The notes under the pieces: model-generated | The model's database searches: none | The model's input: only the letters and a program-made list of their open reading frames with translations | Told to the model about the DNA's origin: nothing | DNA from: Nemorincola sp044225795 | Lineage (GTDB): Bacteria > Bacteroidota > Bacteroidia > Chitinophagales > Chitinophagaceae | Assembly: GCA_044225795.1 (NCBI GenBank) | Contig: JBGAIF010000001.1 | Coordinates: 496,001 to 560,000, forward strand | Reading direction: 5' to 3' | Length of the DNA stretch: 64,000 bases | Shown here: one piece after another, positions 28,726 to 36,971 of the stretch | Numbering within the stretch: the stretch's first letter is position 1 | Layout of the letters: each line of letters begins with the position of its first letter | Position numbers and translations under genes: made by a program

Positions 28726-29319
28726 ATGGATAATTTTTTGAAAGACAGCCACGTGATCCTGGGCATAGACCCGGGTACTTTAGTGATGGGGTATGGCCTT
28801 ATATCCGTAAACAAAAGTAACATATCGCTGATAGAAATGGGTGTGCTGCAGCTTTCAAAACACAAGGATCATGCGGAGCGGCTGCAGCTTATCTTTAAGA
28901 AGATGGACAGCCTGATAAAGATACACAAGCCGGCCGCTGTGGCCATAGAGGCTCCCTTCTTTGGAAAGAATGTGCAGAGTATGCTGAAACTTGGCCGTGC
29001 GCAAGGCGTAGCCATAGCAGCAGCTATGATGAGCGGGCTGCACGCCACAGAATATGCCCCCCGCAAGGTAAAGCAATCCATCACCGGCAGGGGTAATGCC
29101 ACCAAGGAGCAGGTGCTGAAAATGCTGACCCATACCCTTAATATCACCGAGGATGTGCGCTTTCTCGATGCCACAGATGCTGTGGCTGTAGCCCTCTGCC
29201 ACCACTACCAGGGAAGGACCGCTGCATTAAAAAAAGATACCATAACAAAGCCTAAACAGAAAAAAGCAACCGGTAGCTGGGAGTCCTTTATTGCAATGAA
29301 CCCGGGAAGGGTTAAATAA
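28726..29319 (+). CDS. ruvC: Holliday junction resolvase RuvC
   Basis: Dimeric endonuclease that cuts Holliday junctions in the RuvABC recombination pathway. Seen: the first catalytic Asp in VILGIDPGTLVMGYGLI, the Glu in AVAIEAPFFGKNVQSMLKLGRAQG, and the C-terminal acidic pair in FLDATDAVAVALCHHY. 197 aa from the ATG at 28726, which is preferred to 28702 because it follows a -7 box. The C-terminal extension (KKDTITKPKQKKATGSWESF) is basic and typical of Bacteroidota homologues. Confidence 0.95.
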   Translation: MDNFLKDSHVILGIDPGTLVMGYGLISVNKSNISLIEMGVLQLSKHKDHAERLQLIFKKMDSLIKIHKPAAVAIEAPFFGKNVQSMLKLGRAQGVAIAAAMMSGLHATEYAPRKVKQSITGRGNATKEQVLKMLTHTLNITEDVRFLDATDAVAVALCHHYQGRTAALKKDTITKPKQKKATGSWESFIAMNPGRVK

Positions 29320-29428
29320 GGTTTAACCTTAATTACTATTAATTTTTATTTTTTGTTTAGGACATTGACAATTAGAAATATTATATTAGCGGTGCAAAAC
29401 ACTAGGTTAACTTATTCCTGCAATTTTT

Positions 29429-30127
29429 ATGTCTCAACCCAAAGTGAAAATACTATTGGTCGAAGATGACCCTGTCTTAGGCTATGTGGTAAAGGACTTT
29501 CTGCTAAAACAGGACTACGACGTTACGCACTGTACCGACGGAGACGTGGCATGGCAGCAATTCATGAAGAACATATATGATGTCTGCCTGCTCGACATTA
29601 TGCTGCCCGGAAAGAAGGACGGTATGGAGCTGGCTAATAGCATACGAAAGAAGAATGAGAACATCCCGATCATCCTGCTTTCTTCCAAAGCGCTTGATAA
29701 TGATAAGATTGCGGGATTTGAAAGTGGAGCTGACGATTACATTACCAAGCCATATAACCTGCAGGAACTACAGATGAGGATACAAGTGTTCCTGAAGCGC
29801 AGCAAGAAGAAAGATGATTCGGGGCCTGTACACTTCAAGATAGGAGACCTCGATTTTGATTATACCAACCTGGTGCTCCGAAATGACAAAGTAGAACATC
29901 AACTGACACAGCGAGAAGCGGATTTGGTGCGCTACCTGTGTATGAATGCCAACCGCGTGCTGAAGAGAGATGAGATACTCATGAATGTATGGGGTAAGGA
30001 CGACTACTTCCTGGGCCGCAGCATGGATGTGTTCATCACCAAGGTAAGGAAGTACCTGAAGTCACAAACGGCAGCTAAGCTGCAGACCATACATGGTATC
30101 GGCTTCAAGTTCAATTACAATCCGTAA
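29429..30127 (+). CDS. OmpR-family response regulator
   Basis: A 232-aa two-component regulator. Residues 1-120 are a receiver domain: acidic pair D13/D14 in VEDDPVLGY, phospho-acceptor D56 in LLDIMLPGKKDGMEL, and the Lys in DDYITKPYNLQEL. Residues about 135-232 are a winged-helix DNA-binding domain (LTQREADLVRYL, DEILMNVWGKDDYFLGRSMDVFITKVRKYL, HGIGFKF). No histidine kinase gene is adjacent, so it is an orphan here. Targets unknown. Confidence 0.94.
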   Translation: MSQPKVKILLVEDDPVLGYVVKDFLLKQDYDVTHCTDGDVAWQQFMKNIYDVCLLDIMLPGKKDGMELANSIRKKNENIPIILLSSKALDNDKIAGFESGADDYITKPYNLQELQMRIQVFLKRSKKKDDSGPVHFKIGDLDFDYTNLVLRNDKVEHQLTQREADLVRYLCMNANRVLKRDEILMNVWGKDDYFLGRSMDVFITKVRKYLKSQTAAKLQTIHGIGFKFNYNP

Positions 30128-30171
30128 ATACTGATGCTTTTATCGTACATCCCCTCCTGGGGTGTGCAGAC

Positions 30172-31197
30172 TTATGCCTGAACCAGTTCCGGAAGCGGGC
30201 GCGGAGCCTGCACCTTCATGGCTTTGGCAATGGCAGCTATGTGATCCGGAGTGGTGCCGCAGCAGCCACCTACCAGGTTCACCCAGCCTTCCTTTGCCCA
30301 TTGGGCTATGATAGCAGCCGTCTGTTCCGGACGCTCGTCATACTCGCCCATAGCGTTAGGTAATCCCGCGTTGGGGTATGCGCTCACATAGCAGGCAGCT
30401 ATCTGTGCCAGCTCTTCTACGTGTGGCCTCATTTGTTCGGCACCCAGGGCGCAGTTCAGGCCTATGCTAACCGGGTTGGCATGCATCACCGATATATAAA
30501 AGGCTTCCAGTGTCTGCCCGCTGAGGGTGCGGCCGGATGCATCTGTAATAGTGCCCGATATCATCACCGGCAACTTCTTCTTCGTTTCGCGGAAATATTT
30601 ATTGATAGCGTATATAGCAGCCTTTGCATTGAGGGTATCGAATATTGTCTCTACCAGCAGTATATCCACCCCGCCATCGGCAAGTCCCCTGATCTGCTCG
30701 TAATAAGCATCCGCCACCTCATCGAAGGTCACAGCGCGGAAACCCGGATTGTTCACATCCGGAGAGAGCGATAATGTCTTGTTCATAGGGCCTATGGCGC
30801 CTGCTACAAAGCGGTCTTTATCTGCGGGATCATGCTCTGCAAGAAACTCATTGACCGCTTCTCTCGCCACCTTTGCTGCAGCCACATTCATCTCGTAGCT
30901 GAGGTGCTGCATATCGTAGTCGGCCAGGGATATGGCCTGCGCGTTGAAGGTATCTGTCTCCAGTATATTGGCGCCCGCCGCCAGGTATTGCTTGTGTATC
31001 TCCTTGATGATGTGCGGCTGAGTGAGCACCAGCATATCATTGTTGCCCTTCACGTCTGTATGCCAGTCTTTGAAGCGCGCTCCGCGGTAGTCTGCCTCCT
31101 GCAGCTTGTAGCGCTGCACCATGGTACCCATGGCCCCGTCTATGATCAGAATACGCTCATTCAGTAATTTCCGCAGTTGCTGTTCGGTGGTCATCAT
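30172..31197 (-). CDS. metH: Homocysteine S-methyltransferase domain protein (MetH N-terminal unit)
   Basis: Homocysteine-binding domain of cobalamin-dependent methionine synthase, 341 aa, as a separate protein. Seen: ILIIDGAMGTMVQRYKL, ETDTFNAQAISLADY, the zinc-ligand region GLNCALGAEQM, and LVGGCCGTTPDHIAAIA, supplying the Cys ligands. The folate, B12 and reactivation domains of full MetH are missing; in Bacteroidota these are often a second protein, but none lies next to it here (downstream is the convergent response regulator). Start may be 31197 or the in-frame ATG at 31194; both lie just after a TACATTTG box. Confidence 0.9.
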   Translation of the reverse strand: MMTTEQQLRKLLNERILIIDGAMGTMVQRYKLQEADYRGARFKDWHTDVKGNNDMLVLTQPHIIKEIHKQYLAAGANILETDTFNAQAISLADYDMQHLSYEMNVAAAKVAREAVNEFLAEHDPADKDRFVAGAIGPMNKTLSLSPDVNNPGFRAVTFDEVADAYYEQIRGLADGGVDILLVETIFDTLNAKAAIYAINKYFRETKKKLPVMISGTITDASGRTLSGQTLEAFYISVMHANPVSIGLNCALGAEQMRPHVEELAQIAACYVSAYPNAGLPNAMGEYDERPEQTAAIIAQWAKEGWVNLVGGCCGTTPDHIAAIAKAMKVQAPRPLPELVQA

Positions 31198-31201
31198 GAT
31201 G

Positions 31202-31209
31202 CAAATGTA
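31202..31209 (-). promoter_or_regulatory. -7 box immediately before the MetH start
   Basis: Minus-strand TACATTTG, a full match to TAnnTTTG, ends only 4 nt before the ATG at 31197. A transcript from here would be leaderless or nearly so. Confidence 0.5.
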
Positions 31210-31261
31210 CGGGTGTTTCGCTTATCGCTGCTATCCCTGCATCAACATTGTTTATAGGCCC

Positions 31262-33061
31262 TCAGGGCGCTGTGGCAGCCAGTTCTTCCTTCTTTTGCTT
31301 CAGTTGTGAGCTGATCTCTTTCCATGCTTTTACATGCTTCAGTACTTTTGTGAGGGTGCCGAGGGTGGCCACGTGCGCATCTACCTCAGCAATGAGCGGG
31401 TCCAGCACCTGTGTGGTGAAGTAATGGATGCCGGCGGCGCGGCGCTCGGCCAGTTGCGCGTCTTTATGCTCAGCCACCAGCGCCTGTATCTGCCGCTGAA
31501 AGGCGCCTGCATGCTGCTGTGCCTTGTGCAGCGTGGTAGTTACCTGCTCATAGAGCCCTATGGTCTGCTCCCGCGGGCCGGTCTTCTTCTTCAGCACCTC
31601 CGAGAGTAGCTGCGGCACATTGTCTGTCAGCTCTGTGAAGGAGAATGTCCTGCATAGATTGTCTGCGGTGGCTTTGCGCCTGCTTTGCACCAGCAGGCCA
31701 TCCAGCTCATCTTCTTCACGCTCCGACTCTGCGAATGTGAGCACGCGCTCATCGGTGATCACATTCTCACGGGAGAGCAGTGTGCGCAGCACCAGCCCAT
31801 CCATACTCACGCAGCGGCTGAGCGCCACATATACCTGCCCCGGCGCAAAGGACTGATTGAGATCTACCACCACCTTCTCCAGCGTCAGGCCCTGGCTCTT
31901 GTGTACCGTGATGGCCCATGCCAATCTTAACGGGTACTGCGTGAAGCTGCCACTCTCTTCTTCTTCTATCTGTCCCGACTGCGGGTTGAGGGTGTAGCGC
32001 ATGTTCTTCCATGTCTCCTGCTCCAGCAGCACCGGGTCTTTATCCTCCCCGGGAAAGGCGATGCGTATGCCATCAGTGCCTATGCTCTTTACGATGCCTA
32101 TCTTGCCGTTGTAGTAGCGGCGCGGGCTTTGCACATCATTCTTCACCAGCATCACCTGCGCGCCCACCTTCAGGCTCAGCAGCTCTTCCGTGGGCAGGTT
32201 CTTCGGGTTGAATTCGTTCTTGATGACGCCCCTGAATGTCTGCATGGCGCCCGGTATGCGGTCCAGCGCGTCCTGGTTGATGGTGTCTGCTATGCGGTTG
32301 TGGGTGCATAGTATGATGTAGCCTTCTTCCTTTTGCGGCTGCGGATCGTAGCGGCCGTTGAGTATGTTAATGTCCTGCTGCTCTACGCTGCCATTGCGCA
32401 CGCGGTTCAGTATGTCTATGAACTGTTGTTCCTTCTGGCGGTAGATGCGCTTCAGCTCTATATATACCGGCGGATCATTTCTCAGCGCCCACGAGTCGAA
32501 GAAGAAGGGGCTGCTGTAAAAATTGCGCAGTATGTACCAGTCCTCATCTGTAGCTACGGGGGGCAACTGAAACAGATCGCCGATAAAGATGACCTGCACC
32601 CCGCCAAACGGCCGCGACCAGTTCTTTCGCACATGGCGCAGTACCAGGTCCATGGCATCGAGCAGATCGCAGCGCACCATGCTCACCTCGTCTATGATGA
32701 GCAGCTCCAGCTTGCGCAGCAGGCGCAGCTTGGTATCGCGCAGCTTCAGGTTGGCCAGCAGCGAGTGTTTGTCCTCGGCGCCGGATAGCTGGCTACCAAA
32801 GCCCCCTGCCGACCCCGGCACAAATGGCGAGAACGGCAACTGCAGGAAGGAGTGTATCGTTTCGCCGCCGGCATTGATGGCAGCTACCCCCGTGGGGGCC
32901 ACTACGGCACACCGCTTGCGCACATGCTCCCGTATATATTTAAGGAAGGTGGTCTTGCCAGTGCCGGCCCTGCCGGTGAGAAATAAATTCTCGTTGGTAT
33001 CCTGCACAAAAGATACCGCCTTCTGAAATACAGAATTGGAAGTATCTGTTATCATGGTCAT
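31262..33061 (-). CDS. Pif1/RecD-like superfamily 1 DNA helicase
   Basis: A 599-aa ATP-dependent DNA helicase of the Pif1/RecD group (5'-3' SF1B), likely in DNA repair or fork processing. Seen: Walker A LTGRAGTGKTTFLKYI near residue 30, CAVVAPTGVAAINAGGETIHSFL (motif Ia), Walker B LLIIDEVSMVRCDLLDAMD, GVQVIFIGDLFQLPPV (motif III region), and LAWAITVHKSQGLTLEKVVVDL (motifs V/VI) followed by YVALSRCVSMDGLVL. The last 150 residues are a helical, charged C-terminus I cannot assign. It lies beside the accessory island but its codon use looks like the core genes. Confidence 0.9.
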   Translation of the reverse strand: MTMITDTSNSVFQKAVSFVQDTNENLFLTGRAGTGKTTFLKYIREHVRKRCAVVAPTGVAAINAGGETIHSFLQLPFSPFVPGSAGGFGSQLSGAEDKHSLLANLKLRDTKLRLLRKLELLIIDEVSMVRCDLLDAMDLVLRHVRKNWSRPFGGVQVIFIGDLFQLPPVATDEDWYILRNFYSSPFFFDSWALRNDPPVYIELKRIYRQKEQQFIDILNRVRNGSVEQQDINILNGRYDPQPQKEEGYIILCTHNRIADTINQDALDRIPGAMQTFRGVIKNEFNPKNLPTEELLSLKVGAQVMLVKNDVQSPRRYYNGKIGIVKSIGTDGIRIAFPGEDKDPVLLEQETWKNMRYTLNPQSGQIEEEESGSFTQYPLRLAWAITVHKSQGLTLEKVVVDLNQSFAPGQVYVALSRCVSMDGLVLRTLLSRENVITDERVLTFAESEREEDELDGLLVQSRRKATADNLCRTFSFTELTDNVPQLLSEVLKKKTGPREQTIGLYEQVTTTLHKAQQHAGAFQRQIQALVAEHKDAQLAERRAAGIHYFTTQVLDPLIAEVDAHVATLGTLTKVLKHVKAWKEISSQLKQKKEELAATAP

Positions 33062-33166
33062 CGGTGCGAAAATACGGAAGTGGCAGAGAACAATGAATAG
33101 TGAACAGATAACAGTATTTTGATACCAGTAACCCTTTCCATCAATTCCCGTTTGCCATCCTGTCCC

Positions 33167-33198
33167 TTACTTTCTTTTGCTTGTCCAAAAGAAAGTAA
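33167..33198. repeat. TTACTTTCTTTTG inverted repeat (dispersed intergenic element)
   Basis: 13-bp perfect arms (33167-33179 and 33186-33198) around a 6-nt loop, followed by CAAAGAAAAAGAC. This type of hairpin recurs between genes in many bacterial genomes; recognition here is from memory. Confidence 0.6.
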
Positions 33199-33445
33199 CA
33201 AAGAAAAAGACACCCCTTGTTAAAACGCTCCGCATAACAATGGGGTGGCTATACTGCTGCGATCATTGTACGCTACTAAACAGTGTGGCGCTGGTAATTA
33301 TGCCGGTGAGGGACCATTGCCATCTTGCTCAGGCGTATTGGCGGTTGTATGATGTTCAATTTCTTTTGTCGGTTGCGGCAAAATTAAGGCGCCATCATGG
33401 GCCAGGGAGAGGAAGTGCTATTGCGCTCCCTATAGCCATCGGGAC

Positions 33446-33723
33446 TTGCACAAATCATTGCTCACTTTTCATTTCGTTCATTGCACAGTTTAGTATTGGT
33501 TATCAATGTCTCGATGTGCAATTTGCTGCCTTTCATTGCTCACATTGCTGCTCAGATATCGCGGAGCTGATCCGTGGGCGTTGCTCAAAGTGTGCAATTT
33601 TCTTTTTCACAGGTAAAGTGTGCAATATTGCCTGTAAACTATTGATAATCAATAAAACAGTGTGCAACCTGAATTGCACAGTGTGCAAAAACGCAACAAA
33701 CAGTGTGCAGACAAATGCACACC
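33446..33723. repeat. TTGCACA/TGTGCAA repeat cluster, left side of island
   Basis: Ten copies of the core TGCAC or GTGCA (mostly within TTGCACA or its complement) in about 280 bp, where roughly one would be expected. Includes the perfect palindrome TTGCACAGTGTGCAA at 33674-33688 and the dyad TGTGCAA-n6-TTGCACA at 33661-33680. Function unknown. Confidence 0.7.
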
Positions 33724-33898
33724 AGGTGCCGGCGGCAAACACAGCAATATTATGCCGCAATAAACGGGCCAAACTGGTTAAAAACGGAAGAAAGATATCC
33801 ACAAATTTTGAGGCCAGGATAGATGTAACTTTATGCCAAATAAGCACATTGGCAGACGTACACCCCATAGTGTTGTTAAGATTGGATAAAGAATGTAG

Positions 33899-34219
33899 TT
33901 ATGAGTTTGTTTGTGTGGAGGATTGAATTTGTATATGCAATAGAAAATCTGCGATGTCTCCATTAGTTGATTGTTCTTCTGTTATTTCAATATGTTCATA
34001 CTCATGCCAGTCATGATCTATGCTGCTATCCCACATAAAGTAATGAAGGTCTTTTAGCTTCCATTCTTTTGCAATGAACCATTCTCTTTCTATTAGCGCA
34101 TTGCGAATAGTATCTTCTATTGTTTCTATAGGTAATGAATGAATATTTGAGAATACAACTTCTCCATACTGCTTATAGTTTGCTGCATCACGATAGAGGT
34201 AATTGAATTTGACGTTCAC
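33899..34219 (-). CDS. Small acidic hypothetical protein of the island
   Basis: A 106-aa soluble, acidic protein I cannot name. Visible: a start with aromatic residues (MNVKFNYLYRDAANYKQYGEVVF), a central NALIEREWFIAKEWKLKDLHYF and a His/Asp/Glu-rich stretch DHDWHEYEHIEITEEQ. No signal peptide or membrane segment. It starts 57 bp after the DUF3883 gene stop on the same strand and shares its AT-rich composition, so it is probably the third gene of the island operon. An immunity or accessory role is possible but unproven. Confidence 0.65.
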   Translation of the reverse strand: MNVKFNYLYRDAANYKQYGEVVFSNIHSLPIETIEDTIRNALIEREWFIAKEWKLKDLHYFMWDSSIDHDWHEYEHIEITEEQSTNGDIADFLLHIQIQSSTQTNS

Positions 34220-34276
34220 TGTTCAAAAATATCGAACTGTGATTGTTTGAAATTCGACTATAAGTCACGTATTAAT

Positions 34277-35110
34277 TTAGAATATGCCTTTATAGCTAGT
34301 AGGAAGAATACCGGTGCATATTTCTTTGAAGCTGCCATTGCGGGTAAACATCTTAGGGTCTTTATTTACATTGAATACTCTGTATAGATGAAATGCTGTT
34401 CTATGCTCATTAGAAAAGTCATTCTCTGTCTTTGAAAAGAATATAGGAGTATCTATGCCTAATGTTGTTGTCTTTACTTCTATATATCTATCATCACCTT
34501 TCTCATTCTTAGAGAGTATGTCATATCCAGCACCATCCCCTTGTTCTTTCGATACCCACTTTACTTCTTTTGCAAGTGTGTACAAGCCTGCATTATTCAA
34601 ACGCCATTTCTCATATTCATATGCTAGCTCTTCGCCTGCATTACCTACGGATCTATTCCTTTGTTCTTTTTCCAGATAGTTAGGTGTTGTGATCTTATAG
34701 CTACTTGGTTTTGCTTCTGTCAATGCATTAGGCTCAGGGGGAGGCGTTAGCCATTTATCATACTTTATCAATGATGGAGCTACAGATATTTGTTGAGTAG
34801 CGAATGTGTCAAAGTCTGTTTCTATCTTTTTCTCTACAGAGATATATGCCAGTACTTTTTCTTCTAGTAGTTTCTGATAATTACTTCTTGGTTTGTAGCC
34901 AGAGATATAAGGTAGACCATGATTCACTAACACAGCACTGATATTCTGATGCTTGAACTCTATCGAGCCTTCATTTCTTTCTGGTAGTCTGGTTACTAAT
35001 ACTTTTCGGTGAGCTGCTTTGTTATACGGTATACCTCTTATCTCCTCATGCAGCATTTGGAAATAATCTTCAATGATAAGATCAACTTCTATTTCGGACC
35101 AATCAGCCAT
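34277..35110 (-). CDS. DUF3883 (NO VEIN-type) PD-(D/E)XK-like nuclease-domain protein
   Basis: A 277-aa cytoplasmic protein. Residues 1-85 form a conserved-looking N-terminal module (WSEIEVDLIIEDYFQML, KAAHRKVLVTRLPERNEGSIEFKHQNISAVL, GYKPRSNYQKLLE) that may bind DNA or partners. Residues about 150-277 fit DUF3883: GNAGEELAYEYEKWRL, then D197 in GAGYDIL and E211-V-K213 in YIEVKTT, the D-x(n)-E-x-K pattern of PD-(D/E)XK nucleases. It starts 3 bp after the GHKL ATPase stop, so they are an operon and probably act together. Base composition is AT-rich compared with the core genes around it. Nuclease activity is inferred from motif only. Confidence 0.85.
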   Translation of the reverse strand: MADWSEIEVDLIIEDYFQMLHEEIRGIPYNKAAHRKVLVTRLPERNEGSIEFKHQNISAVLVNHGLPYISGYKPRSNYQKLLEEKVLAYISVEKKIETDFDTFATQQISVAPSLIKYDKWLTPPPEPNALTEAKPSSYKITTPNYLEKEQRNRSVGNAGEELAYEYEKWRLNNAGLYTLAKEVKWVSKEQGDGAGYDILSKNEKGDDRYIEVKTTTLGIDTPIFFSKTENDFSNEHRTAFHLYRVFNVNKDPKMFTRNGSFKEICTGILPTSYKGIF

Positions 35111-35113
35111 TAA

Positions 35114-36685
35114 TTAAAAAGCAATCGAAAATAACTGCGTTAAAATAGATTCCACCACTGCGCGATAGCTTTCAACATCTTCTTCCCCAACATTTGACGT
35201 TGCAGCTTGATGGACTAAATTACAACGCATTTTATAATAGTAACTAATCTTTTGCCATTTCTGCGAACTAATAGTTGGCACCAATCTATGTATTTCCTTA
35301 ATAACATCGGCCCTGTTGTGTAAAATGGTATCGAGCTTAGATGCTCCGATTTGTGGCACTACCTCGTTAGCGAGGTATTCTTTAAAAGCTATTTCAAGCG
35401 TACTATCGAGCATTATTAAAGCAAAACGACATTTTTGTTGCAAATTTTGCTTTAGCATAGTGTCGACAGCAATAATAGCTTCATATAGGCCAATGACCCA
35501 TGGTTTGTCTTTTGCAAGCTCTCGATTATTCTGTTTAATTTGATCACCTAACTTCACCCGAACCTTTGGTAAGGGAGTAGCATATAAATTTCTTATTTCT
35601 GCTAACGTTCGAATTTTTGTTTTATCAACTTGACCTTTAGTAAATGCAAACACTTTTTCTGGCCATTCTCCTTGAAACCTACGAGAAAGTGAGGCATACC
35701 AAGTAACCGTGTTAACAAGCTCCTCTCTTATCGATTCAAAAATCTTATGATTGTAATTTATTTCTGACTTGCTACTATTCCAAGGCATAAACTGTGCTTC
35801 GCCAGTCATCTTAACAATAACTCTGGCCAGTGAGATGCTCGGATGATTTGGTTGTCCAGCTTTCCCTCTTGAGTAGCCAACTTCAAAAGATCTATTTGCT
35901 CTAGAGATTAACCTATTGTTGCAATAAAAGTATACGCCATATTCTCCGTCAATGGATGCTCCTTCTTTCAGCAGGCCGGCAGAAATATTTATCAAAAGTT
36001 TTGAATCCTCTATTGGCAGTACGAGATTTACTTCTTTAGGATGATAACCGGGAGGATATGCCCAATCATTATCAAAGAATATAGGATTAACAATGACTCC
36101 GTTCAAGGAAATAATCACATTGTCTGCCGAGATGAAATTAGAATATGTAGCGCCTAGATGAGCTTCAATTATTTCTATGTCTTCTTCGGTAATAGAATTT
36201 CGTAAATTATATAATTCAATTATAGTCGTGTCTTTCGAAATATCATCAACATTGTAAACATCGAAATCCCAACTTTCTTCCTTCAACCAAGCATCGTCCA
36301 TCAATACTTCAATTGTCTTTTGCATTCCCGAACGAGATTGAACTCTAATATTCTGTGCCAATGCAACTAAAGCCCTTTTGGAGCCGACACCAAAAATTCC
36401 TATTGAATTGTCTCTTCCAGAATTGCTAGTTCTGCCTGGACTCATAAATAAAACAACCTCTGCCTGACTTATTCCCCCAGCATTATCTGTTATCTTTATT
36501 TTTTGCAGACGTTGGTCAATCTCTACGGAGACATTTAGTTTTCCTTGCTTATTTCCTCGATGCCAAATATCAATAGCATTATCGACCAATTCGCAGATTC
36601 CAAGTTTTAAATCATAGTCCGCAATAATTGAGCGATAAATTTCTTTTGGTGGCGTGGCGTTTTCAGTACCTGCTTTTCGTCTCAT
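35114..36685 (-). CDS. GHKL ATPase with C-terminal HEPN-like domain
   Basis: A 523-aa protein. Residues about 15-180 form a GHKL (Hsp90/histidine-kinase/MutL) ATP-binding fold: N-box E32, D35, N36 in CELVDNAIDIWH, G1 box D67 in TDNAGGIS, and G2 at 96-104 (GIFGVGSKR). The middle, 180-330, resembles the second domain of Hsp90- and MORC-type proteins in layout only. The C-terminus, about 395-523, is helical and ends with MRCNLVHQ, an R487-x4-H492 motif typical of HEPN ribonuclease or toxin-like domains. No kinase H-box and no membrane segment, so it is not a sensor kinase. First gene of the island operon; a possible promoter and nested inverted repeats lie upstream. Defence function is inference. 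Confidence 0.85.
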   Translation of the reverse strand: MRRKAGTENATPPKEIYRSIIADYDLKLGICELVDNAIDIWHRGNKQGKLNVSVEIDQRLQKIKITDNAGGISQAEVVLFMSPGRTSNSGRDNSIGIFGVGSKRALVALAQNIRVQSRSGMQKTIEVLMDDAWLKEESWDFDVYNVDDISKDTTIIELYNLRNSITEEDIEIIEAHLGATYSNFISADNVIISLNGVIVNPIFFDNDWAYPPGYHPKEVNLVLPIEDSKLLINISAGLLKEGASIDGEYGVYFYCNNRLISRANRSFEVGYSRGKAGQPNHPSISLARVIVKMTGEAQFMPWNSSKSEINYNHKIFESIREELVNTVTWYASLSRRFQGEWPEKVFAFTKGQVDKTKIRTLAEIRNLYATPLPKVRVKLGDQIKQNNRELAKDKPWVIGLYEAIIAVDTMLKQNLQQKCRFALIMLDSTLEIAFKEYLANEVVPQIGASKLDTILHNRADVIKEIHRLVPTISSQKWQKISYYYKMRCNLVHQAATSNVGEEDVESYRAVVESILTQLFSIAF

Positions 36686-36775
36686 GGAAACTTAATTAAG
36701 ATGGTGATATTCAAATATAAAAACAATAATTTTTACACCATAAATTATTTTTGTTATGTATAGTGTTGTTACAAG

Positions 36776-36849
36776 CCCCCCAAATCCGTAACAGTAATAA
36801 GTGTTACGTGGCATGTAACAAATCTGTTACGGATGATATATGTAGGGGG
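36776..36849. repeat. Nested GTAACA/TGTTAC inverted repeats
   Basis: An 11-bp perfect dyad, ATCCGTAACAG (36784-36794) and CTGTTACGGAT (36824-36834), encloses TGTTAC-n7-GTAACA (36802-36820). It is flanked by C-rich (36776-36781) and G-rich (36845-36849) runs that can extend the stem. It could be an operator array or an RNA hairpin. Lies about 90-165 bp upstream of the GHKL gene. Confidence 0.6.
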
Positions 36850-36971
36850 TATACGCATACAAATACAGACTAATAACTTCCACTTTCCGCCTCCGGAAAA
36901 ATGCAAAAGCAAAGTTGAGCACTTTCTCAACTGTAGTACTGTCATTATCACTCACTTAGCTCAAAAGAAAT

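Larger units (their letters stand above)
33062..33898. other. Intergenic region left of the island (repeat-rich)
   Basis: An 837-bp gap without a supportable gene. It holds the TTACTTTC hairpin at 33167-33198 and the TTGCACA/TGTGCAA repeats at 33446-33723. An open plus-strand frame across it (33177-33926) is low complexity and Cys-rich because of the repeats and is not called. Confidence 0.6.

Noticed and set aside
33446..33723. TTGCACA repeats considered as a CRISPR array
   Set aside because: Core is only about 7 nt, orientation alternates and spacing is irregular; no cas genes nearby.
33177..33926. Open plus-strand frame of 249 codons, Cys-rich
   Set aside because: It reads through the TTACTTTC hairpin and the TTGCACA/TGTGCAA repeats, has no domain-like pattern and no promoter, and its Cys content follows from the TGTGC repeats.
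36769..36951. 60-codon minus-strand frame upstream of the GHKL gene
   Set aside because: Runs through the GTAACA inverted repeats; no promoter or domain pattern.
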